From: Blastococcus sp. MG754426
Lineage (GTDB): Bacteria > Actinomycetota > Actinomycetes > Mycobacteriales > Geodermatophilaceae
Reading direction: 5' to 3'
Assembly (NCBI RefSeq): GCF_021699055.1
Contig: NZ_SSXC01000025.1
Location: 1-49,386 of the forward strand
DNA: 49,386 bases
Each line of letters starts with the position of its first letter. Position 1 is the first letter of the stretch. Below are positions 1 to 7,284 of this stretch, piece by piece. Below the pieces are notes generated by a model. It was not told where the DNA came from and made no database searches. It saw only the letters and a list, made by a program, of their open reading frames with translations. Both the position numbers and the translations under genes were made by a program.

Positions 1-60
1 ACCAGGGACACCCCCACCCCCACCTGGAAGCTCGCCACCGACGACATGACCGCAGGCTAG
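1..60 (+). CDS. C-terminal end of an unidentified protein (partial)
   Basis: The first 60 bases are open in frame 1 and end in TAG at 58-60. They would encode the last 19 residues of a protein that begins left of the window, a Thr/Pro-rich tail ending DDMTAG. The fragment is too short to assign to a family. If real, the gene converges on the minus-strand trp genes. The frame could be open by chance in sequence this GC-rich, so confidence is low. Bases 61-153 show no gene. Confidence 0.3.
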   Translation, partial: TRDTPTPTWKLATDDMTAG

Positions 61-153
61 GCCGGGGGTACGACACTTCCCGCACGTCAGCGGCGGGTGG
101 ACACAGCAGATGGAGTCGAGGAACGGGTCGACGTGCCGGGCTCGGACCTCCGG

Positions 154-345
154 CTACTCACCGCTCGCGAGCAGTTCCCCTGGCTCGGTGCCGCAGGCAT
201 CGCAGCGATCCTCCGACCCGAGCGGCGCGCCGCACACCGGGCACCAGAACTGAGGCGGGCCTCCAGGCGGCACCGTCGGTGGTGGCGATGTCGGCCAACG
301 CCACCGGCTGCGGCTACGCCACGCCACGGGGAACGGCCAGGACAC
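154..345 (-). CDS. Small zinc-ribbon protein downstream of trpC
   Basis: The conserved part is a 39-residue C-terminal zinc ribbon with two knuckles, CPVCG and CDACG, spaced 10 residues apart, followed by an acidic tail. Four cysteines of this kind normally bind one Zn2+, but no specific role can be assigned. The longest start is GTG at 345, giving 63 aa whose first 25 residues are Arg/Trp-rich and look non-coding. GTG at 273 would give just the ribbon (39 aa). Neither start has a good ribosome binding site. The gene lies 112 nt downstream of trpC on the same strand, where trpB is usual in related genomes. Recognition of the ribbon is firm; the start and the identity as a free-standing gene are not. 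Confidence 0.45.
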   Translation of the reverse strand: MSWPFPVAWRSRSRWRWPTSPPPTVPPGGPPQFWCPVCGAPLGSEDRCDACGTEPGELLASGE

Positions 346-432
346 GGTCGTCAGCGTCCCACGGCGGCGTCCCGGTCAGGTCAGCCCTGCAACCGACAGC
401 CCGTCCCGTCTCCTCGCAAGGGACGACGGAGC

Positions 433-452
433 CCGTCCAACGGTCGGGACGG
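433..452 (-). terminator. Weak hairpin after trpC
   Basis: CCGTCC (433-438) and GGACGG (447-452) form a 6-bp stem with an 8-nt loop, just beyond the trpC stop. There is no T-tract, so it is only a candidate end of the trp transcript. Confidence 0.25.
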
Positions 453-457
453 ACCGA

Positions 458-1267
458 TCAACGGGTGGTGCGCGGGGTGGCGGGGTGGCTGCCCGCCGTC
501 ACCAGGTCGGCGACCGCCTGGCGGGCGTCGCCGGCGGTGACCAGACCCTCGCCCACGAGCACGGCGTCTGCCCCGGCCGCGGCGTAGCCGATCAGGTCGT
601 GCGGGCCGCGGACGCCGGACTCGGCGACCTTCACGACCTCCGACGGCAGCCCGGGGGCGATCCGCTCGAAGGTGGAGCGGTCGACCTGCAGCGTGGTCAG
701 GTCGCGGGCGTTGACACCGATCACCGAGGCGCCTGCCGCCATCGCCCGGTCCGCCTCGGCCTCGGTGTGCACCTCGACCAGCGCGGTCATGCCCAGGGAC
801 TCGACCCGCTCGAGGAGCCCGACCAGGACGTTCTGCTCCAGGGCGGCGACGATCAGCAGGACGACGTCGGCACCGTGCGCGCGCGCCTCGTGCACCTGGT
901 AGCTGCTGACGATGAAGTCCTTGCACAGCACCGGCACGTCGACGACGGCCCGGACGGCGGCGAGGTCGGCGTGCGAGCCCCCGAAGCGGCGGCCCTCGGT
1001 GAGCACCGAGATGACGCGGGCGCCACCGGCGGCGTACTGCTGTGCCAGCTGCGCGGGGTCGGCGATGGCGGCCAGGTCGCCCTTGGAGGGGCTGCGCCGC
1101 TTGACCTCGGCGATCACGCCCACACCGGGGGCGCGCAGCGCCGCCAGCGCGTCACGTGCGGGGCGGGCCGCCTGCGCGGCCGCCTTCACCTCGGCCAGCG
1201 GCACCGCGGCCTCGCGGACGGCGAGGTCGGCGCGGACGCCCTCGATGATCTCGTCGAGGACGTTCAC
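458..1267 (-). CDS. trpC: Indole-3-glycerol-phosphate synthase TrpC
   Basis: TrpC is a cytoplasmic (beta/alpha)8 enzyme that closes 1-(o-carboxyphenylamino)-1-deoxyribulose-5-phosphate to indole-3-glycerol phosphate in tryptophan synthesis. The 269-aa product has family length and all key motifs: [10 protein letters not shown] (about residues 54-63, with the catalytic Lys), VLCKDFI (about 117), LVEVHTE, GVNARDL, VAESGV and VLVGEGLV, the last being a phosphate-binding segment. The start is GTG at 1267, which places the usual N-terminal sequence [14 protein letters not shown] first. The GTG overlaps the stop of a 14-codon upstream ORF, and trpC has its own candidate promoter at 1356-1361. It is the last biosynthetic gene of the hisI-trpE-membrane protein-trpC series. 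No trpB or trpA follows in the window. Confidence 0.97.
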   Translation of the reverse strand: MNVLDEIIEGVRADLAVREAAVPLAEVKAAAQAARPARDALAALRAPGVGVIAEVKRRSPSKGDLAAIADPAQLAQQYAAGGARVISVLTEGRRFGGSHADLAAVRAVVDVPVLCKDFIVSSYQVHEARAHGADVVLLIVAALEQNVLVGLLERVESLGMTALVEVHTEAEADRAMAAGASVIGVNARDLTTLQVDRSTFERIAPGLPSEVVKVAESGVRGPHDLIGYAAAGADAVLVGEGLVTAGDARQAVADLVTAGSHPATPRTTR

Positions 1268-1308
1268 GGCGTGGCCGCAGCCTCGGCCGAGGTCCGGTGG
1301 TCGTTCAT
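1264..1308 (-). CDS. 14-codon upstream ORF overlapping the trpC start
   Basis: ATG at 1308 opens a 14-residue frame ([14 protein letters not shown]) whose TGA shares the GTGA overlap with trpC's GTG. A GAGGAG lies at 1325-1320, 11 nt before the ATG, whereas trpC has only a GAGG 13 nt upstream. The arrangement would couple trpC translation to the small ORF. It contains no Trp codon, so it is not a classical trp attenuator peptide. It could be fortuitous. Confidence 0.4.
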   Translation of the reverse strand: MNDHRTSAEAAATP

Positions 1309-1355
1309 CGTCGCCACTGCTCCTCGTACGTCGATCCCGGCGGATTCGTGGACCC

Positions 1356-1361
1356 ACTCTA
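1356..1361 (-). promoter_or_regulatory. Candidate trpC promoter, -10 TAGAGT
   Basis: TAGAGT fits TANNNT and lies in the 152-nt spacer between the Trp membrane protein and trpC. It predicts a leader of about 80 nt that includes the small ORF. No good -35 is seen. Confidence 0.35.
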
Positions 1362-1419
1362 GAGGCGGGTCGGGCACCCCCCGGCCCGGGGGCGGCTCCG
1401 CCGATCCCGGGGCGTTCCG

Positions 1420-2061
1420 CTATGCCGAGCCGCCGGAGCGCGGGGCCGGCGGGGGCTCGGTCGGGTCCTCCCCGCGGTCCAGCGCCTTCCACGCGTCGTC
1501 CGCCCGGTCCTCGTCCGACCGCGGCGCGGCCGGGCCAGCAGCGCGCTCGTAGCGCTGCCCCATCGCCGGCCAGGCGGCCCCCCGGGCGACGACGAGCAGC
1601 CCGGCCAGCACCGCCAGCACCCCCGCGACGACGGCGAGGCCCGGCCAGACCGCCGCGACCTCCACCGTCGTCCCGGTCACGCTCGTGCCGCTGACGCCGG
1701 GCAGGTCGGCGGCCGCGTCGGCCACTCCCCCGGCGAGCACCCGGGCCCCCGACCAGGCGAGCACACCGCCGCAGACCGCCACCAGCAGCCCCACGACCGC
1801 CCGCCCCGCGCCGCGCACCGCCAGCAGTGCGACCGCAGCGGCCAGCAGCACCAGCCCGGCGGCGGTGACCAGCGGGGCCGCTGCACCGCCGGTGAGCGTG
1901 CCCGACACCGGCGGCAGCGGCGCCCGCCGCTCGGCGGTGACCTCCACCCAGCGCTGGCTCGCGGCCGTCAGCGCCAGGGCCCCGCCCAGCGCGGCGCCCG
2001 CCACCGCGGCCGTCAGCTCCCGCCGGGCCCGGGACCGGCCCTCGTCCGGGGGGCCGCTCAC
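1420..2061 (-). CDS. Trp biosynthesis-associated membrane protein
   Basis: The product is a 213-aa integral membrane protein of the family found between trpE and trpC in actinobacteria (TIGR02234 type). About four hydrophobic segments are visible: near residues 13-33, 60-85, 88-110 and 145-170. The SQRWVEV segment after the first membrane span is typical of the family. The C-terminus is a charged cytoplasmic tail with Asp, Arg and Pro. The start is GTG at 2061, sharing GTGA with the trpE stop, so it is translationally coupled to trpE. The biochemical function of the family is not established; position suggests a link to tryptophan synthesis or transport. Confidence 0.9.
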   Translation of the reverse strand: MSGPPDEGRSRARRELTAAVAGAALGGALALTAASQRWVEVTAERRAPLPPVSGTLTGGAAAPLVTAAGLVLLAAAVALLAVRGAGRAVVGLLVAVCGGVLAWSGARVLAGGVADAAADLPGVSGTSVTGTTVEVAAVWPGLAVVAGVLAVLAGLLVVARGAAWPAMGQRYERAAGPAAPRSDEDRADDAWKALDRGEDPTEPPPAPRSGGSA

Positions 2062-3569
2062 CCGAGTTCCCGCAGCCTCTCGGCCGTGGCGATCGCCGAC
2101 AGCACCGCGCGCGCCTTGTGCCGGGTCTCGGCCTCCTCGGAGGCGGCGTCGCTGTCGGCCACGATGCCCGCGCCGGCCTGCACGTAGGCGCGGCCCTGGT
2201 GCAGGACGGCGGTGCGGATCGCGATCGCCATGTCCATGTCCCCGCTGGCGTCGACGTAGCCGACGGTGCCCGCGTACAGCGCCCGCCGGGTCGGCTCGAG
2301 CGACTCGATGATCGCCATGGCGCTGGGCTTGGGGGCGCCCGAGACGGTGCCCGCGGGGAACGTCGCGTCGAAGACGTCGAGGGCGTCGCAGCCGGGCCGG
2401 ACCTCCCCCGAGACGGTCGAGACCAGGTGCATGACGTGGCTGTAGTGCTCGACCCGCATGAAGTCGGGCACCTCGACGCTGCCCGGCACGCACACCCGCC
2501 CCAGGTCGTTGCGCGCGAGGTCGACGAGCATGACGTGCTCGGCCCGTTCCTTGGGGTCGGCCAGCAGCCCTTCGGCGAGCCGCACGTCCTCCTCCGGGGT
2601 GGCCCCGCGCGGGCGCGTCCCGGCGGGCGGGTGCACGACGGCGGAGGTGCCCGCCACGGTCACCAGCGCCTCGGGCGAGGACCCCACGACGTCGAAGGGG
2701 CTCTCCCGGCCGGCGAACCGCAGCAGGTACATGTACGGCGACGGGTTGGTCGCGCGCAGCACGCGGTAGAGGTCCAGCGCCGCGACGTCGGTGACCAGCT
2801 CGAACCGCTGGGACAGCACCACCTGGAACGCGTCACCGGCCCGGATGTGCTCGCGCACCTCCTCCACGCCGTCCTGGAACACGCCCGGCGCCAGGTTGCT
2901 GCGCACCGACGCCGGCACGTCGGCGGGCTCCAGCACGGCGACGGCCGGCGGCGCCGGCCGGACCAGCGCGGCGGCCATGTCGTCCAGCCGGGCGACCGCG
3001 TCGTCGTAGGCGGTCGCCCCTCCCCCGCTGCCGGGCAGCGCGTTGGCGATGAGCAGCACCGAGCCGTCGCTGTGGTCCAGCACGGCCAGGTCGGTGACCA
3101 GCATCATCGCCAGCTCGGGCATCCCGAGGTCGTCGGTGCTGGTGCTCGGGAGCCGCTCCAGCCGGCGGACGACGTCGTAGCCGAGGTAGCCCACGAGGCC
3201 ACCGGTCAGTGGGGGCAGGCCCGGCGTGCGGGGCGAGCGCAGCCGCCGCGCCACCACCCGCACCGCCTCCAGGGGGTCCTCGGGCAGGTCGTCGGTGACC
3301 CCGGGGACGTCGTCCCCCAGCCACAGCGTGCGACCGTCCCGCTCGGTGAGGACACCGGCGCTGCGGACGCCGACGAAGCTGAAGCGGGCCCACCGCTTGC
3401 CCTGCTCGGCCGACTCGAGCAGCACCGTGCCCGGGCGGTTGCCGGCCAGCTTCCGGTAGAGGCCGACGGCGGTCTCGCCGTCGGCCAGCAGGCGCCGGGT
3501 GACCGGCACGATCGCCGCCCCCGAGGCCGCGAACACCTCACGCGTGGGCGCGGTGACCCCGAACCTCAC
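2058..3569 (-). CDS. trpE: Anthranilate synthase component I TrpE
   Basis: TrpE uses chorismate and ammonia or glutamine-derived ammonia (with TrpG) to make anthranilate, the first step of tryptophan synthesis. The 503-aa protein shows the N-terminal LLES motif (in [13 protein letters not shown]), part of the feedback-inhibition site for Trp. The chorismate-binding C-terminal half has [53 protein letters not shown] and [11 protein letters not shown]. The start is GTG at 3569, which overlaps the hisI stop by GTGA; longer frames would intrude into hisI. It is co-transcribed with hisI and the downstream Trp membrane protein. No trpG is present in the window. Confidence 0.97.
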   Translation of the reverse strand: MRFGVTAPTREVFAASGAAIVPVTRRLLADGETAVGLYRKLAGNRPGTVLLESAEQGKRWARFSFVGVRSAGVLTERDGRTLWLGDDVPGVTDDLPEDPLEAVRVVARRLRSPRTPGLPPLTGGLVGYLGYDVVRRLERLPSTSTDDLGMPELAMMLVTDLAVLDHSDGSVLLIANALPGSGGGATAYDDAVARLDDMAAALVRPAPPAVAVLEPADVPASVRSNLAPGVFQDGVEEVREHIRAGDAFQVVLSQRFELVTDVAALDLYRVLRATNPSPYMYLLRFAGRESPFDVVGSSPEALVTVAGTSAVVHPPAGTRPRGATPEEDVRLAEGLLADPKERAEHVMLVDLARNDLGRVCVPGSVEVPDFMRVEHYSHVMHLVSTVSGEVRPGCDALDVFDATFPAGTVSGAPKPSAMAIIESLEPTRRALYAGTVGYVDASGDMDMAIAIRTAVLHQGRAYVQAGAGIVADSDAASEEAETRHKARAVLSAIATAERLRELG

Positions 3570-3943
3570 GGCGCGACCCCCTGGACGGCGGGGAGCACGC
3601 GGTGGAAGCAGCTGCGCTCGCCGGTGTGGCAGGCGGGGCCCTCCTGGTCGACGAGCAGCAGCAGCGCGTCGCCGTCGCAGTCGAGCCGCACCTCGCGGAC
3701 CCACTGCCGGTGCCCCGAGGTCTCGCCCTTGACCCAGTACTCCTGCCGGCTGCGCGACCAGTAGGTGGCCCGGCCGGTGGTCAGGGTGCGGCGGAGCGCC
3801 TCGTCGTCCATCCAGGCCACCATGAGCACCTCGCCGGTGTCGTGCTGCTGGACGACGGCGGCGACCAGGCCGGCCGGGTCGCGGCGCAGCAGGGCGGCCA
3901 CCTCGGGGGCCGGCGCGGGTGCGGAGGGGTCGGTCGCGGGCAT
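3566..3943 (-). CDS. hisI: Phosphoribosyl-AMP cyclohydrolase HisI
   Basis: HisI opens the adenine ring of phosphoribosyl-AMP, the third step of histidine synthesis. The 125-aa protein carries the full family signature: [27 protein letters not shown], the metal-binding DCDGDALL, and the CHTG..SCF cysteine motif that binds Zn2+. It has no fused HisE domain, as is usual in actinobacteria. The start is ATG at 3943. A CACACT hexamer ends 6 nt before it, suggesting a leaderless transcript that heads hisI-trpE-membrane protein. The order hisI then trpE matches the mycobacterial his-trp region, but hisF is about 7.7 kb away here. Confidence 0.97.
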   Translation of the reverse strand: MPATDPSAPAPAPEVAALLRRDPAGLVAAVVQQHDTGEVLMVAWMDDEALRRTLTTGRATYWSRSRQEYWVKGETSGHRQWVREVRLDCDGDALLLLVDQEGPACHTGERSCFHRVLPAVQGVAP

Positions 3944-3949
3944 GCCGCC

Positions 3950-3955
3950 AGTGTG
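3950..3955 (-). promoter_or_regulatory. Candidate leaderless promoter of hisI-trpE, -10 CACACT
   Basis: CACACT keeps the A2 and T6 of actinobacterial -10 elements and lies 6 nt before the hisI ATG. Confidence 0.35.
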
Positions 3956-3968
3956 CCGTGCGCCCGGG

Positions 3969-4637
3969 TCAGCCCTGCGGGGCGGTGAACCAGTGCCGCC
4001 CGGCGCCGAACAGCACCAACCCGAGCGACACCAGCGGGGCGGCGGCGAAGAACAGGCTGAAGACGGCGATCACGCCGCCGACGTCCTCGGTGGCCGCGGC
4101 CGGGCCGAGCAGGTCGGTCAGCTGCGCCCACCAGTAGGCGGTGAGCAGCAGCTGCACCCCGTTCGCCACCAGCAGCCCCAGCCACGCCACCCGGTTGCGC
4201 CGGCTCAGCGCCAGGATGCCGGCGGCCACCAGCAGCACCACCGAGACCACCTGGACGATCGACAGCACCCCGCCCTCGCGGGCGAAGTCGTAGGCCTGGG
4301 TGGGTGCAGCCGTGGGGCTCTCCTCGATCGCCATCTGCGCCAGCGAGGCGAAGAACCACACGTACAGCGAGGCGATCAGCACCAGCACCGCCTGGACGAA
4401 GCCGAGCACCGCGGCCCCGATCACCTGGCCCGGGCGACGCCCGGCCCGGGGCGGGACCGGGCCCCACGTGCCGGGCCAGCCGTAGGGGCCGGGCGGGCCG
4501 TACGGCGGGGGCCCGTAGCCGTAAGGCGGCGCGCCGTAGGGCGACGGCGGGGGCAGCGTGGGCGGCGGACCGGTGTAGGCCGGCCCCGGCTCGGTCGGCG
4601 TCGCCGGGTCCGACCAGGGGTCGCGGGGGAAGCTCAC
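3969..4637 (-). CDS. Pro/Tyr-rich N-terminus multipass membrane protein
   Basis: I do not recognise a characterised family. The 222-aa product starts with a cytoplasmic-looking region of about 75 residues rich in Pro, Gly and Tyr ([20 protein letters not shown]). Four hydrophobic segments follow, near residues 83-108, 128-150, 156-177 and 187-212. This tail-then-four-TM layout is common among uncharacterised actinobacterial membrane proteins (DUF4064- or RDD-like). The start is GTG at 4637, 10 nt after the stop of the FAD dehydrogenase, with GGGG upstream as a modest ribosome binding site. The start puts [10 protein letters not shown] first. It is probably co-transcribed with the FAD dehydrogenase. 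Confidence 0.8.
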   Translation of the reverse strand: MSFPRDPWSDPATPTEPGPAYTGPPPTLPPPSPYGAPPYGYGPPPYGPPGPYGWPGTWGPVPPRAGRRPGQVIGAAVLGFVQAVLVLIASLYVWFFASLAQMAIEESPTAAPTQAYDFAREGGVLSIVQVVSVVLLVAAGILALSRRNRVAWLGLLVANGVQLLLTAYWWAQLTDLLGPAAATEDVGGVIAVFSLFFAAAPLVSLGLVLFGAGRHWFTAPQG

Positions 4638-4647
4638 CGCTGCCCCG

Positions 4648-6297
4648 TCACAGGGCGGCCGCGAGCGCGCGGCCCGCGACCCGCCCGGAGAACAGGCAGC
4701 CGCCGAGGAACGTGCCCTCGAGCGAGCGGTAGCCGTGCACCCCGCCGCCGCCGAAGCCGGCCACCTCGCCGGCGGCGTAGAGCCCCGGGAACACGTCACC
4801 GCCGGGGCGCAGCACCCGGCCGGAGAGGTCGGTCTCCAGGCCGCCGAGGCTCTTGCGGGTGATGACGTTGAGCCGGACGGCGACCAGCGGACCGGCCTCG
4901 GGGTCGAGGATGCGGTGCGGCGGCGCCACCCGGATGAGCTTGTCGCCGAGGTAGTTGCGCGCGCCGCGGATGGCGGTGACCTGCAGGTCCTTGGTGAAGG
5001 CGTTGCCGACCTCGCGGTCACGCGCCACGACCTCGCGCTCGACCTGCGCGAGGTCGAGCTCGGGGGTGCCGCCGGTGACCCGGTTCATGCCCGCCACCAG
5101 CTCGGGCAGGGTGCGCGCGACGACGAAGTCCTCCCCCTTGTCGAGGAATGCCTGGACCGGGCCGGAGACCCCCGCCTTCACGCGCGTCATCAGCAGCCGG
5201 AGGTCCTTGCCGGTGAGGTCGGGGTTCTGCTCGGACCCCGACAGCGCGAACTCCTTCTCCACGATCTTGTGCGTGGCGACGAACCAGGTGTGCTCGTGGC
5301 CGGTCTGCCCGATGTGCGCGAGCGTGCCGAGCGTGTCGAAGCCCGGGAACAGCGGCACCGGCAGCCGCCGGCCGGTGGCGTCGAGCCACAGCGACGAGGG
5401 CCCGGGCAGGATGCGGATGCCGTGCTTGTCCCAGACCGGCGAGTGGTTGGCGACGCCCTCGGTGTAGTGCCACATGCGGTCGCCGTTGACCAGGCTCGCC
5501 CCGGCCGCGACCGCCGCCTCCTGCAGCTGCCCGTCGACGTGCGCGGGCACGCCGGAGAGGAGCCGCTGCGGGGCGGGGCCGAGCCGCGCCGGCCAGTACC
5601 TGCGGACCAGGTCGTGGTTGCCGCCGATGCCGCCGGAGGTGACGACGACGGCCTGGGCGGTGATCTCGAACTCGCCCACCTGCACCCGGGAGCTGGCCTC
5701 GCCGCGGGCGACGCCGCTGGGCTCGAGGACCGCCCCGCGCACGCCGGTCACGGCGCCGTCGCCGACGACCAGCTCGGAGACCCGGTGGCGGAACCGCAGC
5801 TCGACCCGGCCCTCGGCCACCGCCGCCCGCACCCGGCGCTCGAAGGGGGCCACCACGCCGGGCCCGGTGCCCCAGACGATGTGGAAGCGCGGCACCGAGT
5901 TGCCGTGCCCGGTGGCGGTGTAGCCGCCGCGCTCGGCCCACCCGACGACCGGGAAGAATCCGATGCCCTGCTCCTTGAGCCAGGCGCGCTTCTCGCCGGC
6001 GGCGAACTGCAGGTAGGCCTCGGCCCACTGCCGCGGCCAGTGGTCGCTGTCGCGGTCGAACCCGGCCGTGCCGAACCAGTCCTGGCGGGCGAGCTCCAGC
6101 GAGTCGCGCACCCGCAGGCGGCGCTGCTCCGGCGAGTCGACGAGGAACAGCCCGCCGAACGACCACCACGCCTGCCCGCCCAGCGACGCCTCGGGCTCCT
6201 GGTCGACCAGGACCACCCGCTTGCCGGCGTCCGCGAGCTCGGCGGTGGCGACCAGGCCGGCCAGGCCTGCCCCCACCACGACGACGTCTGCCTCCAT
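4648..6297 (-). CDS. FAD-binding dehydrogenase (Rv0785-like, KstD superfamily)
   Basis: The 549-aa protein is a flavoprotein of the FAD-binding dehydrogenase family close to mycobacterial Rv0785, within the fumarate reductase / 3-ketosteroid dehydrogenase superfamily. Visible are the N-terminal dinucleotide-binding motif VVVVGAGLAGLVA (about residues 4-16), LVDQE at the end of beta-2, and the conserved WWSFGGLFLVDSPEQRR. The C-terminal FAD motif is GLYAAGEVAGFGGGG followed by SLEGTFLGGCLFSGR. The substrate is unknown. ATG at 6297 is chosen over an upstream GTG at 6339 because family members begin at this point, AGAAGG lies 5 nt before it, and a TAGCGT -10 lies between the two. No secretion signal is seen. 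Confidence 0.92.
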   Translation of the reverse strand: MEADVVVVGAGLAGLVATAELADAGKRVVLVDQEPEASLGGQAWWSFGGLFLVDSPEQRRLRVRDSLELARQDWFGTAGFDRDSDHWPRQWAEAYLQFAAGEKRAWLKEQGIGFFPVVGWAERGGYTATGHGNSVPRFHIVWGTGPGVVAPFERRVRAAVAEGRVELRFRHRVSELVVGDGAVTGVRGAVLEPSGVARGEASSRVQVGEFEITAQAVVVTSGGIGGNHDLVRRYWPARLGPAPQRLLSGVPAHVDGQLQEAAVAAGASLVNGDRMWHYTEGVANHSPVWDKHGIRILPGPSSLWLDATGRRLPVPLFPGFDTLGTLAHIGQTGHEHTWFVATHKIVEKEFALSGSEQNPDLTGKDLRLLMTRVKAGVSGPVQAFLDKGEDFVVARTLPELVAGMNRVTGGTPELDLAQVEREVVARDREVGNAFTKDLQVTAIRGARNYLGDKLIRVAPPHRILDPEAGPLVAVRLNVITRKSLGGLETDLSGRVLRPGGDVFPGLYAAGEVAGFGGGGVHGYRSLEGTFLGGCLFSGRVAGRALAAAL

Positions 6298-6325
6298 GCG
6301 GGCCTTCTCTGTGTCCACGACCGTG

Positions 6326-6331
6326 ACGCTA
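6326..6331 (-). promoter_or_regulatory. Promoter of the FAD dehydrogenase, -10 TAGCGT
   Basis: TAGCGT matches TANNNT, predicts a leader of about 22 nt containing AGAAGG, and supports the downstream ATG start at 6297. Confidence 0.5.
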
Positions 6332-6411
6332 GCGGGCACCCGCTGCAGCGCGCCGTCCTCCGGGGGCGCGACTCGCCCGCCCGGGTGCCGTGGGGGCCGG
6401 CCAGGGCACCG

Positions 6412-6831
6412 TCATCCCGCGGTCCAGCGGCGGACCCGCCGCGTCGAGGCCAGCACCGCGGCGAGGACCGGGAGGACGAGCTGGAGCAGCGCAAGGGCCG
6501 CGACGCCGCCGGCAGACTCGGCGCCGGTCACCGCGGCGGCGCCGGTGAAGAGGGCGATCGGCAGCCAGGCCAGCGCCATCGGCAGCCACCCGCGCCGGGC
6601 CAGCAACCAGAACGCGGCGAACAGCTGCACCAGCGGGGCGATCAGCAGCAGCCACGTCCACGAGACCCCGGAGGTGACCGCCTGCGAGCCCTCCAGGCCC
6701 AGGACGAGGAGGGCCAGCAGCACCGAGGGCATCGCGCCGATGACCCCGATGGCCGCGGCGGCCAGCGCGATGCCGGGAATCCGCGGGGAGGGAGCGCCCG
6801 TGTCCCCGCGCGCCCGCGGTCCAGAGCCCAT
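6412..6831 (-). CDS. Hypothetical four-TM membrane protein
   Basis: The 139-aa protein has no recognised family. After about 20 polar residues it has four hydrophobic segments (about 21-46, 58-78, 84-104 and 110-130) and ends in a short basic tail (STRRVRRW). The ATG at 6831 follows a TAGCCT hexamer by 6 nt, which points to a leaderless mRNA and sets the start. It is followed on the same strand by the FAD dehydrogenase, whose own promoter lies in the 114-nt gap. A second small membrane protein (6861-7259) precedes it and has similar size and architecture, so the two may be related. Confidence 0.75.
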   Translation of the reverse strand: MGSGPRARGDTGAPSPRIPGIALAAAAIGVIGAMPSVLLALLVLGLEGSQAVTSGVSWTWLLLIAPLVQLFAAFWLLARRGWLPMALAWLPIALFTGAAAVTGAESAGGVAALALLQLVLPVLAAVLASTRRVRRWTAG

Positions 6832-6837
6832 CCCGGC

Positions 6838-6843
6838 AGGCTA
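6838..6843 (-). promoter_or_regulatory. Leaderless promoter, -10 TAGCCT
   Basis: TAGCCT fits TANNNT and ends 6 nt before the ATG at 6831. Confidence 0.5.
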
Positions 6844-6860
6844 GACAACACACCGGCCGC

Positions 6861-7259
6861 TCAACCGCGGGTGCGCCGCCGGACGCTGGGCGAAGCCGAG
6901 AGCGCGAGGGCGACGAGCAGGCCGGCGAGCAGCAGGGCGGCCGGTCCGGCGATCACCTCCCCGCCATCGGCGAGGGCGCGGACGAGGACCCAGCCGGCCA
7001 GCACCGCGCCCAGCCCCGCACCGCCGGCCAGCACCGACCAGGTGCGCCGGAGCAGCAGCAGGACCCCACCCGCCAGGAGCAGCAGGGCCGCGGCGAGCGG
7101 CAGCAGCGCCAGGAACCGCTCCCCGGCCGCCTCGGGCCCCAGCCCGCCGAGCGCCCAGATGACGAGCGCCGCCCACAGCAGGGGCAGCGTGGCCAGGAAC
7201 GCGAGCACGGCCGACACCACGGCGGCGACGCGGCCGGGGTCCTGCCGGTCCGGAGGCAT
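6861..7259 (-). CDS. Hypothetical four-TM membrane protein
   Basis: The 132-aa protein has an N-terminal polar stretch (MPPDRQDPGR), four hydrophobic segments (about 11-37, 48-68, 74-94 and 103-121) and a basic C-terminus (SVRRRTRG). No family or catalytic motif is seen. The start ATG at 7259 lies 6 nt after TACGGT, an actinobacterial -10, so the mRNA is probably leaderless. It is separated from the upstream ABC exporter gene by only 25 nt, so it may also receive read-through. The topology resembles the neighbour at 6412-6831. Confidence 0.75.
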   Translation of the reverse strand: MPPDRQDPGRVAAVVSAVLAFLATLPLLWAALVIWALGGLGPEAAGERFLALLPLAAALLLLAGGVLLLLRRTWSVLAGGAGLGAVLAGWVLVRALADGGEVIAGPAALLLAGLLVALALSASPSVRRRTRG

Positions 7260-7265
7260 CTGCCG

Positions 7266-7271
7266 ACCGTA
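7266..7271 (-). promoter_or_regulatory. Leaderless promoter, -10 TACGGT
   Basis: TACGGT fits TANNNT and ends 6 nt before the ATG at 7259. Confidence 0.45.
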
Positions 7272-7284
7272 GGGGCTGCACCGC

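Noticed and set aside
97..540. Plus-strand ORFs opposite the zinc ribbon.
   Set aside because: Arg/Pro-rich shadow translations with no domain; the minus strand has the CxxC pairs.
1264..1308. A classical trp attenuator peptide.
   Set aside because: The small ORF has no Trp codon and no alternative terminator/antiterminator stems are evident.
4735..7272. An 845-codon plus-strand frame across the FAD dehydrogenase and small membrane genes.
   Set aside because: It overlaps three well-supported minus-strand genes and shows only low-complexity composition.
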